Below are positions 45,225-54,730 of a stretch of DNA of 64,000 bases, piece by piece. The notes beneath the pieces are model-generated. The model worked only from the letters and a program-made list of their open reading frames with translations, was not told the origin of the DNA and searched no databases. Numbering within the stretch: position 1 is the stretch's first letter; the number at the start of each line of letters is the position of its first letter. The stretch comes from Nitrosovibrio sp. Nv4 (GTDB lineage Bacteria; Pseudomonadota; Gammaproteobacteria; Burkholderiales; Nitrosomonadaceae), in NCBI RefSeq assembly GCF_900215485.1, contig NZ_OCMZ01000002.1:1384730-1448729 (forward strand), given 5' to 3'. The position numbers were made by a program, and so were the translations under genes.

Positions 45225-45644
45225 CGCTGATACCTCCCGCGTCCATTGCCTGATGAATACGCGTGACTGCGAGCATCAGACGCGTGCGGTCGACCTCAGA
45301 CAGTGATCCTGCCAGCAGGCTCTTGGCCGCCATTGCAACTACCAGAGCCTCGAACGCGATGCAACGCAGGATGTCTGCAGCAGGAAATGGGCGGCGTTCC
45401 GGTTTGCCCTTGCCGAACCCAATTTCGCGAGGTGGAAAAAGGTCGCTCAGATCGAGCCTAACTGCACTAACAATCTCATACGCACTGCAGCCAGCAAAGC
45501 AATGAATCAGCACCCCCCGTCGTCCCGTTCACCTATAGCCAGGGAGGGGTTGCGATCGTCATGGGCAGGGCAACAGGCAATCCAGCGGCCCCGCCCTCTC
45601 CGTCTGACTTTTTCGAGCCTATCTAACACTTCGCTAACGCTCAT
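45214..45644 (-). pseudogene. CHC2 zinc-finger primase-like protein, split by a one-base frameshift
   Basis: An ATG at 45644 opens MSVSEVLDRLEKVRRRGRGR then WIACCPAHDDRNPSL, the first half of a CHC2-type zinc finger, and stops near 45510. The next frame continues LIHCFAGCSAYEIVSAVRLD, which is the second half. The frames meet at a run of six G on the minus strand (45512-45517 region); one more G would join them into about 143 residues. So the gene is either recently broken, phase-variable, or misread at the homopolymer. A primase zinc finger binds template DNA; no catalytic TOPRIM is seen here, so it may be a stand-alone zinc-finger subunit. Confidence 0.75.
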
Positions 45645-46207
45645 AACACCCCCTTGCGGGCAGCACGCAGTTTCCTGACCAGTGCGCGTTTTTCTTCGTC
45701 TGACTTTCCAGCAATGTCAGCAGCAATTAGGATATCGACCTCGTAGTCCGGGGTTGCCCTTGATCTCAATCCTATCGCTACTGGCTCTATAAAGAGTCCG
45801 GATTGAATGTCGACGTAGTGGGCGCTTCGTCCTTTTTTACGTCGTTTGTATACAACCGGCGTGGATAGCATGGTTACCCCAGAGGGAATGCCAGCGGTTG
45901 GGGCGGCGAGTGCACTTGCGATTTTCTCGTTGACTTCCCAGCCTTCGTGGAGCGTTTCCGAGTCCACTTCGTGATGGGCTGCCCACTCATTCTTGAGGGC
46001 GTCAGAGTTCATTCCTTGCTTCGCTACCCCGATGGCTCGATCGCTGGTTTCCCAAAGGGGGTCGGCGCGCCGGTAATTTTTAGGAGGATCGCAGGGGGCT
46101 TGCGGGCGGCCTTCCAACTTCTTGCTGAGTGCGGTTCGGGATTGGGACTGCAGGTGAGGTTGGAGGTCTGGAGCAGTTTTCGGATACGGCTTACGGGTGG
46201 TCGGCAT
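45641..46207 (-). CDS. Hypothetical protein of the satellite-like element
   Basis: 188 residues from the ATG at 46207, preferred because TTAGGACA lies before it; a start at 46288 is possible. The stop overlaps the primase ATG (ATGA), so the two are coupled. The C-terminal half (TPVVYKRRKKGRSAHYVDIQ, then DYEVDILIAADIAGKSDEEK) reads as a compact domain; the first 70 residues are Pro/Lys-rich. No family is recognised. Confidence 0.6.
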   Translation of the reverse strand: MPTTRKPYPKTAPDLQPHLQSQSRTALSKKLEGRPQAPCDPPKNYRRADPLWETSDRAIGVAKQGMNSDALKNEWAAHHEVDSETLHEGWEVNEKIASALAAPTAGIPSGVTMLSTPVVYKRRKKGRSAHYVDIQSGLFIEPVAIGLRSRATPDYEVDILIAADIAGKSDEEKRALVRKLRAARKGVL

Positions 46208-46402
46208 GACTTGTCCTAACGAACAAGGCCCGGTGCTCCGCGAATGTTGCAGGTCTTGTTCGTACAGTTGAGGAATGCTGCGGACCACCGAACATAATTG
46301 TGCGCGGGCAAAAAATAAGGCGAAACATCTGCCTGTTCCGCCTTTCCTCTATAAAACAATATCTTATTTAGGCAATGTTAGGTACTTAGGCGCTCCCTCC
46401 CA

Positions 46403-47182
46403 TCACCACTGCTTTCGTATTCGTCGCAGTACCGTCTCTGGAGCCTTACCAAGCTCTGCTGCCAATATTTCGGCCACTTTGTTTCTTGTTGGCTTTTGGC
46501 CATTGTGGATAATAAGCTGAGCAGCGATTTCGTTCGCTCTTTGTTGCAGTGTTAAATCGTGATTCAAATGATTAGTAGATGTTATCTCTGCATTGCCAAA
46601 CTCTGCCTTTTCAATTTCCAGTACTTCTTTAAGAGCGAAGAGACCGGTTTCGACTGGCGGGTGTGACCCTCGGCTGTTATTCGTTGCTTCCGTTAATCCT
46701 CTAGTCGGGTGAAATGCCATGAATTTCGATTCCAAGATTTTGGACTTAATATAACTTCTTGGATCCATGCCCAAAAGTTTATCCCACCGTTCAATTAGCT
46801 CGCGGCCGGAAATGTAGCGCTCTGATGGATGGAAATGTTCGATATCCTCTGCGAGGAATTTGCAATCCATCAGCGGAGAAAGATGGTCGGCATCATTGTT
46901 GTCAGAATAGAGGCCGTATATGAATAACAGCGGGTCTTCGAATGGCGAGTGCGCGTCATAGGCCTGAAGTCCACCAAACTCGGGCCCATTAAAAACAGCC
47001 GCAACCACGTCCGATTCGGTCAAACCACGTTTTAAAAGTGTCCTTAACGCGTGAGGGAAAGCAATATACCTAGGCTTTTCTTTGAAATTCTCAGCCTCGA
47101 AGTGCTGCTGCCTCTGTGTATTGCCGGGTTGTCCAGAGGTATCGGGGGAAGGGGTACCTTTTTTTTTCATATTAGCAATCAC
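46403..47182 (-). CDS. Hypothetical protein with C-terminal helix-turn-helix-like end
   Basis: 259 residues. The C-terminus (NKVAEILAAELGKAPETVLR followed by RIRKQW) looks like a helix-turn-helix, and the middle part (LSPLMDCKFLAEDIEHFHPS, YISGRELIERWDKLLGMD) resembles proteins often found next to integrases in proteobacterial islands. It could be the regulator or excision factor of the element. That is inference from position and the helix-turn-helix. Confidence 0.65.
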   Translation of the reverse strand: MIANMKKKGTPSPDTSGQPGNTQRQQHFEAENFKEKPRYIAFPHALRTLLKRGLTESDVVAAVFNGPEFGGLQAYDAHSPFEDPLLFIYGLYSDNNDADHLSPLMDCKFLAEDIEHFHPSERYISGRELIERWDKLLGMDPRSYIKSKILESKFMAFHPTRGLTEATNNSRGSHPPVETGLFALKEVLEIEKAEFGNAEITSTNHLNHDLTLQQRANEIAAQLIIHNGQKPTRNKVAEILAAELGKAPETVLRRIRKQW

Positions 47183-47348
47183 CCAATTTGGCGAAATCGT
47201 CCATTCTGAAAAGATGCCTCGTGTGAAGTCATATGGCAGACTATTTGCTTGCCAGACTGAACCTCAAACCCATCTGGTAGGGAAACATTGACCAGCATCT
47301 ATTTAATTCCGCAAATCCGCATAGTAATAAAAGGGGCCTGCTTCGCTA

Positions 47349-48578
47349 CTACTTGACTCCCTTGCCTTTAAACCGAATTACCTTCGCCCCGGCTTCGAGC
47401 GAGTCTAAATACTCCGCCCAATGCTGCATCATGCGCTTGCGCTCGGGCAGGTATTCAGCCCGGTTGTACGCACCTCGGATCTCATTTCGTTCACAGTGCG
47501 CAAGCTGCCGCTCAATAACATCTGGATTAAAGCCCGTTTCATTGAGAATGGTCGAGGCCACCGCACGGAAGCCATGCCCAGTCATCTTGCCTTTGTAGCC
47601 CAACCGGTAAAGGGCGAACAGCATGGTATTGTTACTGATCGGCTTATCCCGGTTACGGCCGGGGAACACGAATCGGCTGCTGCCAGATATTTCTTTGAGT
47701 TCGGCAAGAATGAGAACCGCCTGCGTCGACAACGGGACAACGTGCTCCGCTTTCATCTTCATGCGTCCGGCGGGAATAATCCACAGGGCACTGTTCATAT
47801 CGAACTCCGCCCATTCGGCTCCTATCAATTCATTGGTGCGGACGAACGTTTGCGCCAACAGTTGCAGTGCGAGCCGTGTTTGTTTATCGCCAATTTGGTC
47901 ATACTTGGCAATAGCCAGTAACAGCTCAGGTAACTCTTCAGGTCGAACGGCGGCCTGGTGTTTTTTCTTGTGTGGGGTCAATGCCCCGCGTAAATCTGTG
48001 GATAAATTATGGGTGCAGCGTCCAGTCGCAATGCCATAGCGAAATACCTGTCCGCACACCTGCAATACCCGATGCGCCAGATCGTACGCTCCACGTGTTT
48101 CTATCTTGCGGACGGTGTGGAGCAGTTCTGAGGCTTGAATCTCGTCAATGGGACGCTTGCCGATGCCCGGGAAGATATTGTTCTCCAGGCGCCGTTTTAC
48201 ATCGCTCGCGTGGTGAGGAACCCAGGTATGCAGTTGCCTGCCATACCACTCGCGGGCAACTGCCTCAAAGGAATTTTCAGCCGCAAGCTCTTTGCGCAGG
48301 TTCGTGGCTTTCCGTTCAGCGGAGGGGTCAAGACCGGCTTGCAACTGCTTGCGCAGCTCATTGCGCTTTTTGCGAGCATCACTTAAGCTAACTAGCGGGT
48401 AGACTCCGAGGGAAAGGGATTTTTCCTTGCCTGCCTGCCAGTAGCGCAGGCGCCAATATTTGCGGCCGTCGAGATACACCCATAAGTAAAGACCATCGCC
48501 ATCGGACAGCTTGCGGATGGCTGCTCCGTTACTGTTGGCGTTCTTGCAATGGGCAGCAGAAAGAAGATTTGTAGCCAT
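47349..48578 (-). CDS. int: Tyrosine-type integrase (P4 family)
   Basis: 409 residues from the ATG at 48578 (MATNLLSAAHCKNANSNG). The N-terminal arm-binding domain (KLSDGDGLYLWVYLDGRKYW, then LSLGVYPLVSLSDARKK) is the DUF4102 type. The catalytic core has Arg (QTFVRTNELIGAEW), His-x-x-Arg (GHGFRAVAST), a second His (LAHCERNEIRGAYNRAEY) and Tyr. It recombines the element at a tRNA gene. The gene begins 164 bases from the 3' end of tRNA-Ser(CGA) and points away from it, the usual layout of an integrated island. TTACCACGG repeats at 48600-48630 are candidate arm sites. Confidence 0.93.
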   Translation of the reverse strand: MATNLLSAAHCKNANSNGAAIRKLSDGDGLYLWVYLDGRKYWRLRYWQAGKEKSLSLGVYPLVSLSDARKKRNELRKQLQAGLDPSAERKATNLRKELAAENSFEAVAREWYGRQLHTWVPHHASDVKRRLENNIFPGIGKRPIDEIQASELLHTVRKIETRGAYDLAHRVLQVCGQVFRYGIATGRCTHNLSTDLRGALTPHKKKHQAAVRPEELPELLLAIAKYDQIGDKQTRLALQLLAQTFVRTNELIGAEWAEFDMNSALWIIPAGRMKMKAEHVVPLSTQAVLILAELKEISGSSRFVFPGRNRDKPISNNTMLFALYRLGYKGKMTGHGFRAVASTILNETGFNPDVIERQLAHCERNEIRGAYNRAEYLPERKRMMQHWAEYLDSLEAGAKVIRFKGKGVK

Positions 48579-48594
48579 CGTGGTAACTTTTAAC

Positions 48595-48634
48595 CGTGGT
48601 AATTTTGTTACCACGGAACTTACCACGGTTTAAC
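48595..48634. repeat. TTACCACGG-type repeats before the integrase gene
   Basis: The motif GTGGTAA / TTACCACGG recurs four times in alternating orientation within 40 bases directly upstream of int. Such clustered short repeats are typical integrase arm-binding or excisionase sites, or an int autoregulation operator. Confidence 0.5.
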
Positions 48635-48741
48635 GTCAGACTCAACTGGATACCGCCGAACTACGATGGACACTAAGTTACTTGTAACCTCCCGTTTTAT
48701 ATGGTTTAACGGAAGCTACTGGACGAGTTTGGATGCCAAAT

Positions 48742-48834
48742 TGGCGGAGAGGGTGGGATTCGAACCCACGTGCCAGGTTACCCTGACCATCTGATTTCGA
48801 GTCAGCGCCGTTATGGCCACTTCGGTACCTCTCC
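48742..48834 (-). tRNA. tRNA-Ser (anticodon CGA), integration target
   Basis: The 93-base minus-strand sequence has acceptor arms GGAGAGG and CCTCTCC, discriminator G and an encoded CCA. The anticodon loop is CTCGAAA, giving CGA, and GGTTCGAATCC forms the T loop. A long variable arm between anticodon and T stems fits a class II serine tRNA. The integrase of the neighbouring island sits downstream of its 3' end. I found no second copy of the 3' end within the window, so the far attachment site was not located. Confidence 0.95.
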
Positions 48835-48934
48835 ATTGCGGTTGCGCATATTTTACCAGTTTCTCCCGTGGTTTTCTCGCGCTCGTTCAGCACAACATGG
48901 CAGAATGTTCAGGAATTCTGCCTGTCTCTTCTCC

Positions 48935-50326
48935 ATGCGCATTCTCCCCGGCTTGTTTGTTGTGGTTTTCAGTTGCGGCCTCGTGCTTGCCGGCTGTGAT
49001 TCGTTTAAAAAACCCGTGTTGCCGTTCGGCAAAACCGATGAGCTGGTCGTCATTACCGTTAATAGTCCCGATACCTATTACGAAAATGCAGAGGGTGTTT
49101 ATGCGGGACTGGAGCACGATCTCGCTTCCGAATTCGCGCGGGACCTCGGGCTAAAAGTCCGATTCAAGGTAATGCCAAAACTGGATCGAGCCCTGGAGGA
49201 TCTGGAGAAGCACAAGGGACACTTTGTCGCCGGTTTAAGCATCAATCCCAAGCATGCATTGCGTGTCCAGTTTGGGCCGATCTATCAGCTCATACAACCT
49301 CGGGTAGCCTATAACACAGACTATCGGAGGCCTAAAAACGTTCATCAACTCGTGGGGAGAACCGTTGAGGTTGCGAGTGGAACGACCTATGGGGAACAAT
49401 TGAACAAGGCAAAGCAGCAGGCGCCGAAACTGAAATGGACCGTAAGGAGCACAACGGCCGAAGATCTGCTGGCTAAACTGGCGGAAGGAAAAGTGGATTA
49501 TGTGGTCGCGGACTCCAACCAGATCAACCTGGCAAAGAATTTTTACCCTAATCTGGATTCGGCCCTTGATCTAGGCCAGTCCACCGGCAGAGCATGGGCA
49601 TTTTCGCCCTTCGTCGAGCGCGAATTATTGGAGGAGACGCGGAAATTCTTTAAACGTATTGAACAGGACGGCACCTTGGTGCGCCTGCTCGACCGGTATT
49701 ACGGCCATGTTCAGCGACTGCACCAAACGGACGTAATCGGCATTCTGGATAAAAGACGTACCGTCCTGCCGGATTTGCGCAAATATTTTCATGAGGCGGA
49801 GGAATTGACGGCAATCGACTGGCGCCTGATAGCGGCGCTGGCCTATCAGGAGTCTCACTGGAATCCCCTGGCGACTTCTCCCGCCAACGTACGCGGACTC
49901 ATGATGTTGACGGAAATTACGGCCGACCGGATGAAAGTGACTGATCGCCTCGACCCGAGGCAGAGCATACTCGCTGGGGCACGTTATCTGGCAACACTGA
50001 AAGATAGACTGCCCACGCGCATCAGGGAACCGGACCGCACCTGGATCGCACTTGCAGCGTACAACCAGGGCTCCAGCCACATAGAAGACGCGCGCATCCT
50101 GGCGCAGCGCCTCAATTTGGACCCCGATTCATGGGTGGATTTGAAAAAAACGTTACCGCTATTGAGTAGCAGCAAGTATTTCCGTAGCCTGAAACATGGC
50201 TATGCGCGTGGCGGCGAAGCGGTCATATTGACGGAATCGGTGCGGACCTACTACGAAATTCTGCTTAAGTATGAGCGCCCCTATTCCTGGGGTTTGCCGG
50301 TTGCCGATAAAGCGGGCTCACTATAG
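48935..50326 (+). CDS. mltF: Membrane-bound lytic murein transglycosylase F
   Basis: 463 residues from the ATG at 48935, which gives a clean lipoprotein signal (MRILPGLFVVVFSCGLVLAGC); an ATG 30 bases earlier is possible. An amino-acid-binding-protein-like (SBP family 3) regulatory domain covers roughly residues 35-265. The C-terminal SLT domain has the catalytic Glu in LAYQESHWNPLATSP and the motifs VRGLMMLT and LAAYNQGSSHIEDA. MltF cleaves the MurNAc-GlcNAc bond of peptidoglycan with formation of 1,6-anhydro-MurNAc. It is divergent from tRNA-Ser and belongs to the core genome outside the island. Confidence 0.94.
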   Translation: MRILPGLFVVVFSCGLVLAGCDSFKKPVLPFGKTDELVVITVNSPDTYYENAEGVYAGLEHDLASEFARDLGLKVRFKVMPKLDRALEDLEKHKGHFVAGLSINPKHALRVQFGPIYQLIQPRVAYNTDYRRPKNVHQLVGRTVEVASGTTYGEQLNKAKQQAPKLKWTVRSTTAEDLLAKLAEGKVDYVVADSNQINLAKNFYPNLDSALDLGQSTGRAWAFSPFVERELLEETRKFFKRIEQDGTLVRLLDRYYGHVQRLHQTDVIGILDKRRTVLPDLRKYFHEAEELTAIDWRLIAALAYQESHWNPLATSPANVRGLMMLTEITADRMKVTDRLDPRQSILAGARYLATLKDRLPTRIREPDRTWIALAAYNQGSSHIEDARILAQRLNLDPDSWVDLKKTLPLLSSSKYFRSLKHGYARGGEAVILTESVRTYYEILLKYERPYSWGLPVADKAGSL

Positions 50327-50506
50327 TAATGAGATTTCACAAAATCCTGGCGCATTCTCCATGCTGGAAAATGATGGCACGGTAAACTGAGGACCGGCTC
50401 ATCCATGCACAAATAATAATTGTTGAGTCATTGCAACAGTCAGGCTATATTGAGACATCAATTTCCAACAGAATTTTTAACCAATATTTAACCTAGGGAG
50501 AATGCC

Positions 50507-51145
50507 ATGACCTTACGCTTAGGCGATACCGCACCTGATTTCGAGCAAGATTCCTCAATTGGCAAGATTAAATTTCACGAATGGATGGGTGATTCCTGGG
50601 CGGTGCTGTTTTCCCATCCTGCGGATTACACGCCGGTCTGCACAACCGAACTGGGATTGACGGCAAAGCTCAAGTCCGAATTCGACAAGCGCAACGTGAA
50701 GGCGATCGGTTTATCGATAGACCCTGTGGATAAGCATAAGGGATGGATCAAAGACATCGAAGAAACGCAAGATTGCAGCGTCGCCTTTCCAATTATTGCG
50801 GACGTGGATAAAAAGGTCGCGGTGCTGTACGACATGATTCATCCGAATCAGTCGGAAACGATGACAGTGCGTTCGCTGTTCATCATCGACCCCAAAAAGA
50901 AGGTGCGGCTCACCATCACCTATCCCATGAGCACCGGTCGAAATTTTGACGAGGTTCTTCGAGTTATCGATGCGCTACAACTAACCGATAACTATACAGT
51001 AGCAACGCCGGGTAACTGGAAGGACGGAGATGACGTTATCATTCCGCTTACGATCCAGGACGAAGCAGTGCTCCAGCAAAAATTCCCGAAAGGTTACAAG
51101 GCGCCGCGTCCGTATCTGCGCATCACGCCGCAGCCGAACAAATAA
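50507..51145 (+). CDS. 1-Cys peroxiredoxin (Prx6 type)
   Basis: 212 residues after TAGGGAGAA. The active-site stretch SHPADYTPVCTTELG carries the peroxidatic Cys45, and no resolving Cys follows in the 2-Cys position. The C-terminal extension (PQPNK end, YKAPRPYLRIT) matches the Prx6 class. It reduces hydrogen peroxide and organic peroxides in the cytoplasm using an external thiol. In an ammonia oxidiser this helps with oxidative stress from aerobic metabolism. Single-gene unit. Confidence 0.94.
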   Translation: MTLRLGDTAPDFEQDSSIGKIKFHEWMGDSWAVLFSHPADYTPVCTTELGLTAKLKSEFDKRNVKAIGLSIDPVDKHKGWIKDIEETQDCSVAFPIIADVDKKVAVLYDMIHPNQSETMTVRSLFIIDPKKKVRLTITYPMSTGRNFDEVLRVIDALQLTDNYTVATPGNWKDGDDVIIPLTIQDEAVLQQKFPKGYKAPRPYLRITPQPNK

Positions 51146-51163
51146 CACATAGTCATGTGGTTT
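51146..51163 (+). terminator. Short hairpin after the peroxiredoxin gene
   Basis: CACATAGTCATGTG followed by GTTTT directly after the stop. A five- to six-base stem with a short T-run; a weak terminator candidate between convergent genes. Confidence 0.4.
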
Positions 51164-51218
51164 TGAACGCCGCCGTGTGCAAGGTTCAAGCATACGGCGC
51201 AAGATTGCTTCCTCTCCC

Positions 51219-52685
51219 TTATGGGCGCCCCGGATCTTTCCCGCGCTCGCCAGCATGCAGATCACTCCCGGGTTCGAACCAGGCAAGTCTCTGGTGCAAC
51301 TTCACGACTTCACCAACGATAATGAGGGTTGGCGGGACGAGATTGGCGGAAGCGGTCAGATCGGGCAGCGTCTCCAGGGAACCGGTCAGTACCCGCTGCT
51401 TGTGAGTGGTCCCCTGCTGGACGATGGCGGCTGGCGTCGTGGCGGGCAAACCGTGTGCGATCAGTTGCCGGCACAATACAGGTAATCCCAGCAGTCCCAT
51501 ATAAACAACAATAGTCTGCTTTGGCCGCGCCAGCATCGGCCAATCCAGATCCACGCTGCCGTCCTTGAGATGGCCGGTCACGAAGACGCATGACTGGGCA
51601 TAATCGCGATGCGTGAGCGGAATGCCGGCATAAGAGGCCGCCCCGCTTGCGGCTGTGATGCCCGGCACCACCTGGAAGGAGATGCCCTGGCTGGACAGTG
51701 TTTCTATCTCCTCACCTCCTCGGCCAAAAATGAATGGGTCACCTCCTTTCAGCCGTAGCACGCGTTTACCTTCTTTCGCCAGCCGTACCAGTAATTCATT
51801 GATGGATTCCTGGGGCATGACGTGTTTGCTGCGCTCCTTGCCTGCATAGATTCTGGCTGCGTCCCGGCGCACCATGTCGAGTATTTCAGGCGAAACCAGC
51901 CGATCGTACACGACCACGTCCGCTTGCTGCATGAGGCGCATTGCGCGAAAAGTCAGCAACTCAGGGTCCCCCGGTCCCGCGCCCACCAGATAAACTTCCC
52001 CCTGCTCTTCCACGCTCACCACTCCCTGCGCTGCCCCGTCAGCCTCGTCTACGAGTAAACGCTCCAGATAAGCCTTCGCCGCCTGATCCTTTCCGGCGAA
52101 AACCATTTCGGCAAACGGTCCCTGCAATGCGCTTTCCCAGAATCTGCGCCGCTTCTCGGGGCGCGAAAAACACAGTTTCACCCGCTCGCGGAATTCTGCT
52201 GCATAAGCCGCAAGACGTCCATATGCCGAGGGTATCAATGTTTCCAGACGCGCCCGCAGCAGCCTGGCGAGAACTGGCGATGCGCCTCCGCTCGAAACGG
52301 CGATGAGCATAGGGGTACGGTCTACGATTGCGGGCATGATGAAAGAGCACAGCGCCGGGTTGTCGACCACGTTGACAGGAATATGCAACCGACTGGCAGC
52401 TGCGGAAACCTTCTGGTTGACGATGGGGTCGCTAGTGGCGGCGATGACTAGAACAGCATCCTGCAGATGATCGGTATGGAAGGCCTCGGCACGATAAGTA
52501 ATCCTGCCATGATGAAGTTGCGCATGCACTTGTTCATGTAGCTCGGCACAAAGCTGAGGAGAAACTATTGTGATACGTGCACCGGCCCGCAGCAGCAGTG
52601 CGATTTTGCGGGTGGCCACTTCTCCGCCGCCGACCACCAGACAGTTACGGGTTTTAATATCTAGAAAGATCGGGAGGAAATCCAT
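51219..52685 (-). CDS. cysG: Siroheme synthase, multifunctional
   Basis: 488 residues. The N-terminal NAD-dependent precorrin-2 dehydrogenase/ferrochelatase starts [31 protein letters not shown]. The C-terminal uroporphyrinogen-III methyltransferase starts near residue 217 with [20 protein letters not shown], followed by [28 protein letters not shown] and [20 protein letters not shown]. It converts uroporphyrinogen III to siroheme, the cofactor of sulphite and nitrite reductases. It is convergent with the peroxiredoxin gene. The last 15-20 residues (after [13 protein letters not shown]) are a non-conserved tail. Confidence 0.96.
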   Translation of the reverse strand: MDFLPIFLDIKTRNCLVVGGGEVATRKIALLLRAGARITIVSPQLCAELHEQVHAQLHHGRITYRAEAFHTDHLQDAVLVIAATSDPIVNQKVSAAASRLHIPVNVVDNPALCSFIMPAIVDRTPMLIAVSSGGASPVLARLLRARLETLIPSAYGRLAAYAAEFRERVKLCFSRPEKRRRFWESALQGPFAEMVFAGKDQAAKAYLERLLVDEADGAAQGVVSVEEQGEVYLVGAGPGDPELLTFRAMRLMQQADVVVYDRLVSPEILDMVRRDAARIYAGKERSKHVMPQESINELLVRLAKEGKRVLRLKGGDPFIFGRGGEEIETLSSQGISFQVVPGITAASGAASYAGIPLTHRDYAQSCVFVTGHLKDGSVDLDWPMLARPKQTIVVYMGLLGLPVLCRQLIAHGLPATTPAAIVQQGTTHKQRVLTGSLETLPDLTASANLVPPTLIIVGEVVKLHQRLAWFEPGSDLHAGERGKDPGRP

Positions 52686-53185
52686 CTGTTTTACTCAGAA
52701 AAGCGGTAAAGATCGTTTACCGATACTACTTTACCCGAAAATGCGCCAGTATGAGCTGGTCGATAGTTCAGAGAGATGCCCCATTGCCACAAGCATAAAT
52801 GAACCATGGTCCTTGCGGATGTCAGCGCACAACTATTCACCGCAGGTCTAATCGTAGCAGGATGGCCGTCATCACTCGATAGGGAAAAGCAATGGCGTGC
52901 AATATGCGTGAGGTCGAATACCCGAAAATCCAGTCGTCTGTGGAAAGAGATATGGGATTTGTCACGGCACAACCGTTCCAGGAAGAATCGATAATCGAAT
53001 GGAGGCCGGGTGCGATACGGCAACCGCTACCGATCCACATTGCGCTGATATCGTTGGACCCACCGTCACCGCAAGTTTTTCCCATTGATAGCACGGGGTT
53101 CTCCCCTCCTTCCCAGCAGTTCATTTTTCATCGCGTCGCTTATTTGCTATGATGCGTCTCTTGCTTCGCGCGAATTACCGGCTTC
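52686..53185. other. Divergent intergenic region between cysG and the PHP gene
   Basis: About 500 bases. Frames on both strands (52837-53124 minus, 52892-53152 plus) overlap and neither has a recognisable domain or a good ribosome-binding site. It should hold the two divergent promoters. Confidence 0.45.
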
Positions 53186-54028
53186 ATGCTCAATATTGAT
53201 CTGCATTGTCATTCCACAGTTTCCGACGGCTTGCTGACGCCCACACAGTTGGTGGAGCACGCGGCTGCGCGTGGCGTTGAGGTATTGGCACTGACCGATC
53301 ACGATGACGTAGGCGGTCTGGATGAAGCACGACGGGCTGCCGCCGCCACGAGCATTACTCTTATCAATGGCGTGGAAATCTCCGCCGACTGGCGCGGCCA
53401 GACATTGCATATTGTCGGGCTCGGCATAGATCCGGCATATCCCCCGCTGGCTCAGGGCCTGACGTCCCTTCGTGATGGCCGAACCGTACGCGCCCACAAT
53501 ATTGCGGCGCAACTCGGCAAATTCGGGATACATGACAGTTTTGAAGGCGCAAGCAGGAATGCCGGAGATGGGCACTTGATAGGACGAATGCACTTCGCGC
53601 GTTTTCTGGTTGAGCAGGGCTATGCCAAGGATGTGAAATCGGTGTTCAAGAAATACTTGGTCAAAGGCAAGCCGGGATACGCGCCGCACCAGTGGGTCCC
53701 GCTAAATGATGCAGTCAGCTGGATACGTGACAGCGGTGGCAGAGCTGTAATTGCACATCCGGCCCGCTACAAGCTGAGTAAGGGAGCGCTGGACGAACTG
53801 CTGCTGGAATTCCGCGCTTTTGGCGGAGAAGCAATAGAGGTGGTCACTTCCAGCCATACTCCCGAACAATCCCTGCTGTTTGCCCGCCATAGTCAACGAC
53901 TGGGTTTGCTGGCCTCGCGGGGCTCGGATTTTCATGGGCCGGGCGAAAGCTATTTTGACTTGGGACGCATGCCGCCATTACCTGCCAATTGTACGCCGGT
54001 ATGGCATGATTGGAACGCAATGATGTAA
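53186..54028 (+). CDS. rnm: PHP-domain phosphoesterase (RNase AM / TrpH type)
   Basis: 280 residues. PHP metal motifs are LHCHSTVSDG (residues 6-15), LTDHDDVGGL, GVEISADW, IAHPARYKLS and GSDFHGPGESY. The length and motif set match YciV/TrpH, shown in E. coli to be a 3',5'-nucleoside bisphosphate phosphatase and 5'-3' exonuclease on short RNAs. The next gene, a Sua5/YciO homologue, follows 69 bases later, as in many proteobacteria. Confidence 0.9.
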   Translation: MLNIDLHCHSTVSDGLLTPTQLVEHAAARGVEVLALTDHDDVGGLDEARRAAAATSITLINGVEISADWRGQTLHIVGLGIDPAYPPLAQGLTSLRDGRTVRAHNIAAQLGKFGIHDSFEGASRNAGDGHLIGRMHFARFLVEQGYAKDVKSVFKKYLVKGKPGYAPHQWVPLNDAVSWIRDSGGRAVIAHPARYKLSKGALDELLLEFRAFGGEAIEVVTSSHTPEQSLLFARHSQRLGLLASRGSDFHGPGESYFDLGRMPPLPANCTPVWHDWNAMM

Positions 54029-54097
54029 TGTGCATGGACGCTTGCTGTCCGATTCAACATCAAGGCCGACCGCTAGAAATCACAAACTTTTGTTTAC

Positions 54098-54730
54098 GTG
54101 GCCCAATTCTTTTCCATTCATCCAGATAACCCGCAGTTGCGCCTGATAAGGCAGGCGGCAGCCATAGTACGTTCCGGCGGCGTCATCGCTTATCCGACCG
54201 ATTCGTGTTATGCGTTAGGTGGCCAACTGGGCGACAAGAGCGTCATGACTCGCATTCGCGCTATCCGGCAGGTGGATGAAAATCATCACTTTACGCTGAT
54301 GTGCCGGGATGTCGCGGAAATTTCCCGCTACGCTCAATTCGATAACAGCGAATACAGATTACTCAAGGCGTGTACACCGGGTTGTTATACTTTTATATTT
54401 CAAGCCACGCGCGAGGTGCCGCGCCGCCTGCAACATCCGAAACGCAACACTATTGGCGTAAGAATTCCCGATCACCCTGTGGTGCAGTTATTGCTGACGG
54501 AGTTGAACGAGCCCTTGTTGAGTTCTACGTTGATAGTGCCAGGGGACGAATTGCCGCTGAATGACGCGGAGGAAATTCGAGCCCGTCTTGAACACCAGAT
54601 AGAATTGGTGCTGGACGGCGGCGCCTGTGGCCTGGAAATGAGCACTGTGATCGATCTCACTGGCGATACGCCTGCGTTGATACGGCAAGGCAAGGGCAGT
54701 TTGGCGCCTTTCGGAATCATGCATGGATAG
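54098..54730 (+). CDS. YrdC/Sua5/YciO family L-threonylcarbamoyladenylate synthase-like protein
   Basis: 210 residues from a GTG. The YrdC fold is shown by GGVIAYPTDSCYALGGQ, RIRAIRQVDENHHFTLMCRD, CTPGCYTFIFQATREVPRRL and NTIGVRIPDHPVVQLLL. YrdC/Sua5 make threonylcarbamoyl-AMP for the t6A base at position 37 of ANN-decoding tRNAs. The sequence is nearer YciO (no C-terminal Sua5 domain, lies beside trpH), whose own activity is less certain. The stop overlaps the start of the M50 protease gene by eight bases. Confidence 0.88.
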   Translation: MAQFFSIHPDNPQLRLIRQAAAIVRSGGVIAYPTDSCYALGGQLGDKSVMTRIRAIRQVDENHHFTLMCRDVAEISRYAQFDNSEYRLLKACTPGCYTFIFQATREVPRRLQHPKRNTIGVRIPDHPVVQLLLTELNEPLLSSTLIVPGDELPLNDAEEIRARLEHQIELVLDGGACGLEMSTVIDLTGDTPALIRQGKGSLAPFGIMHG

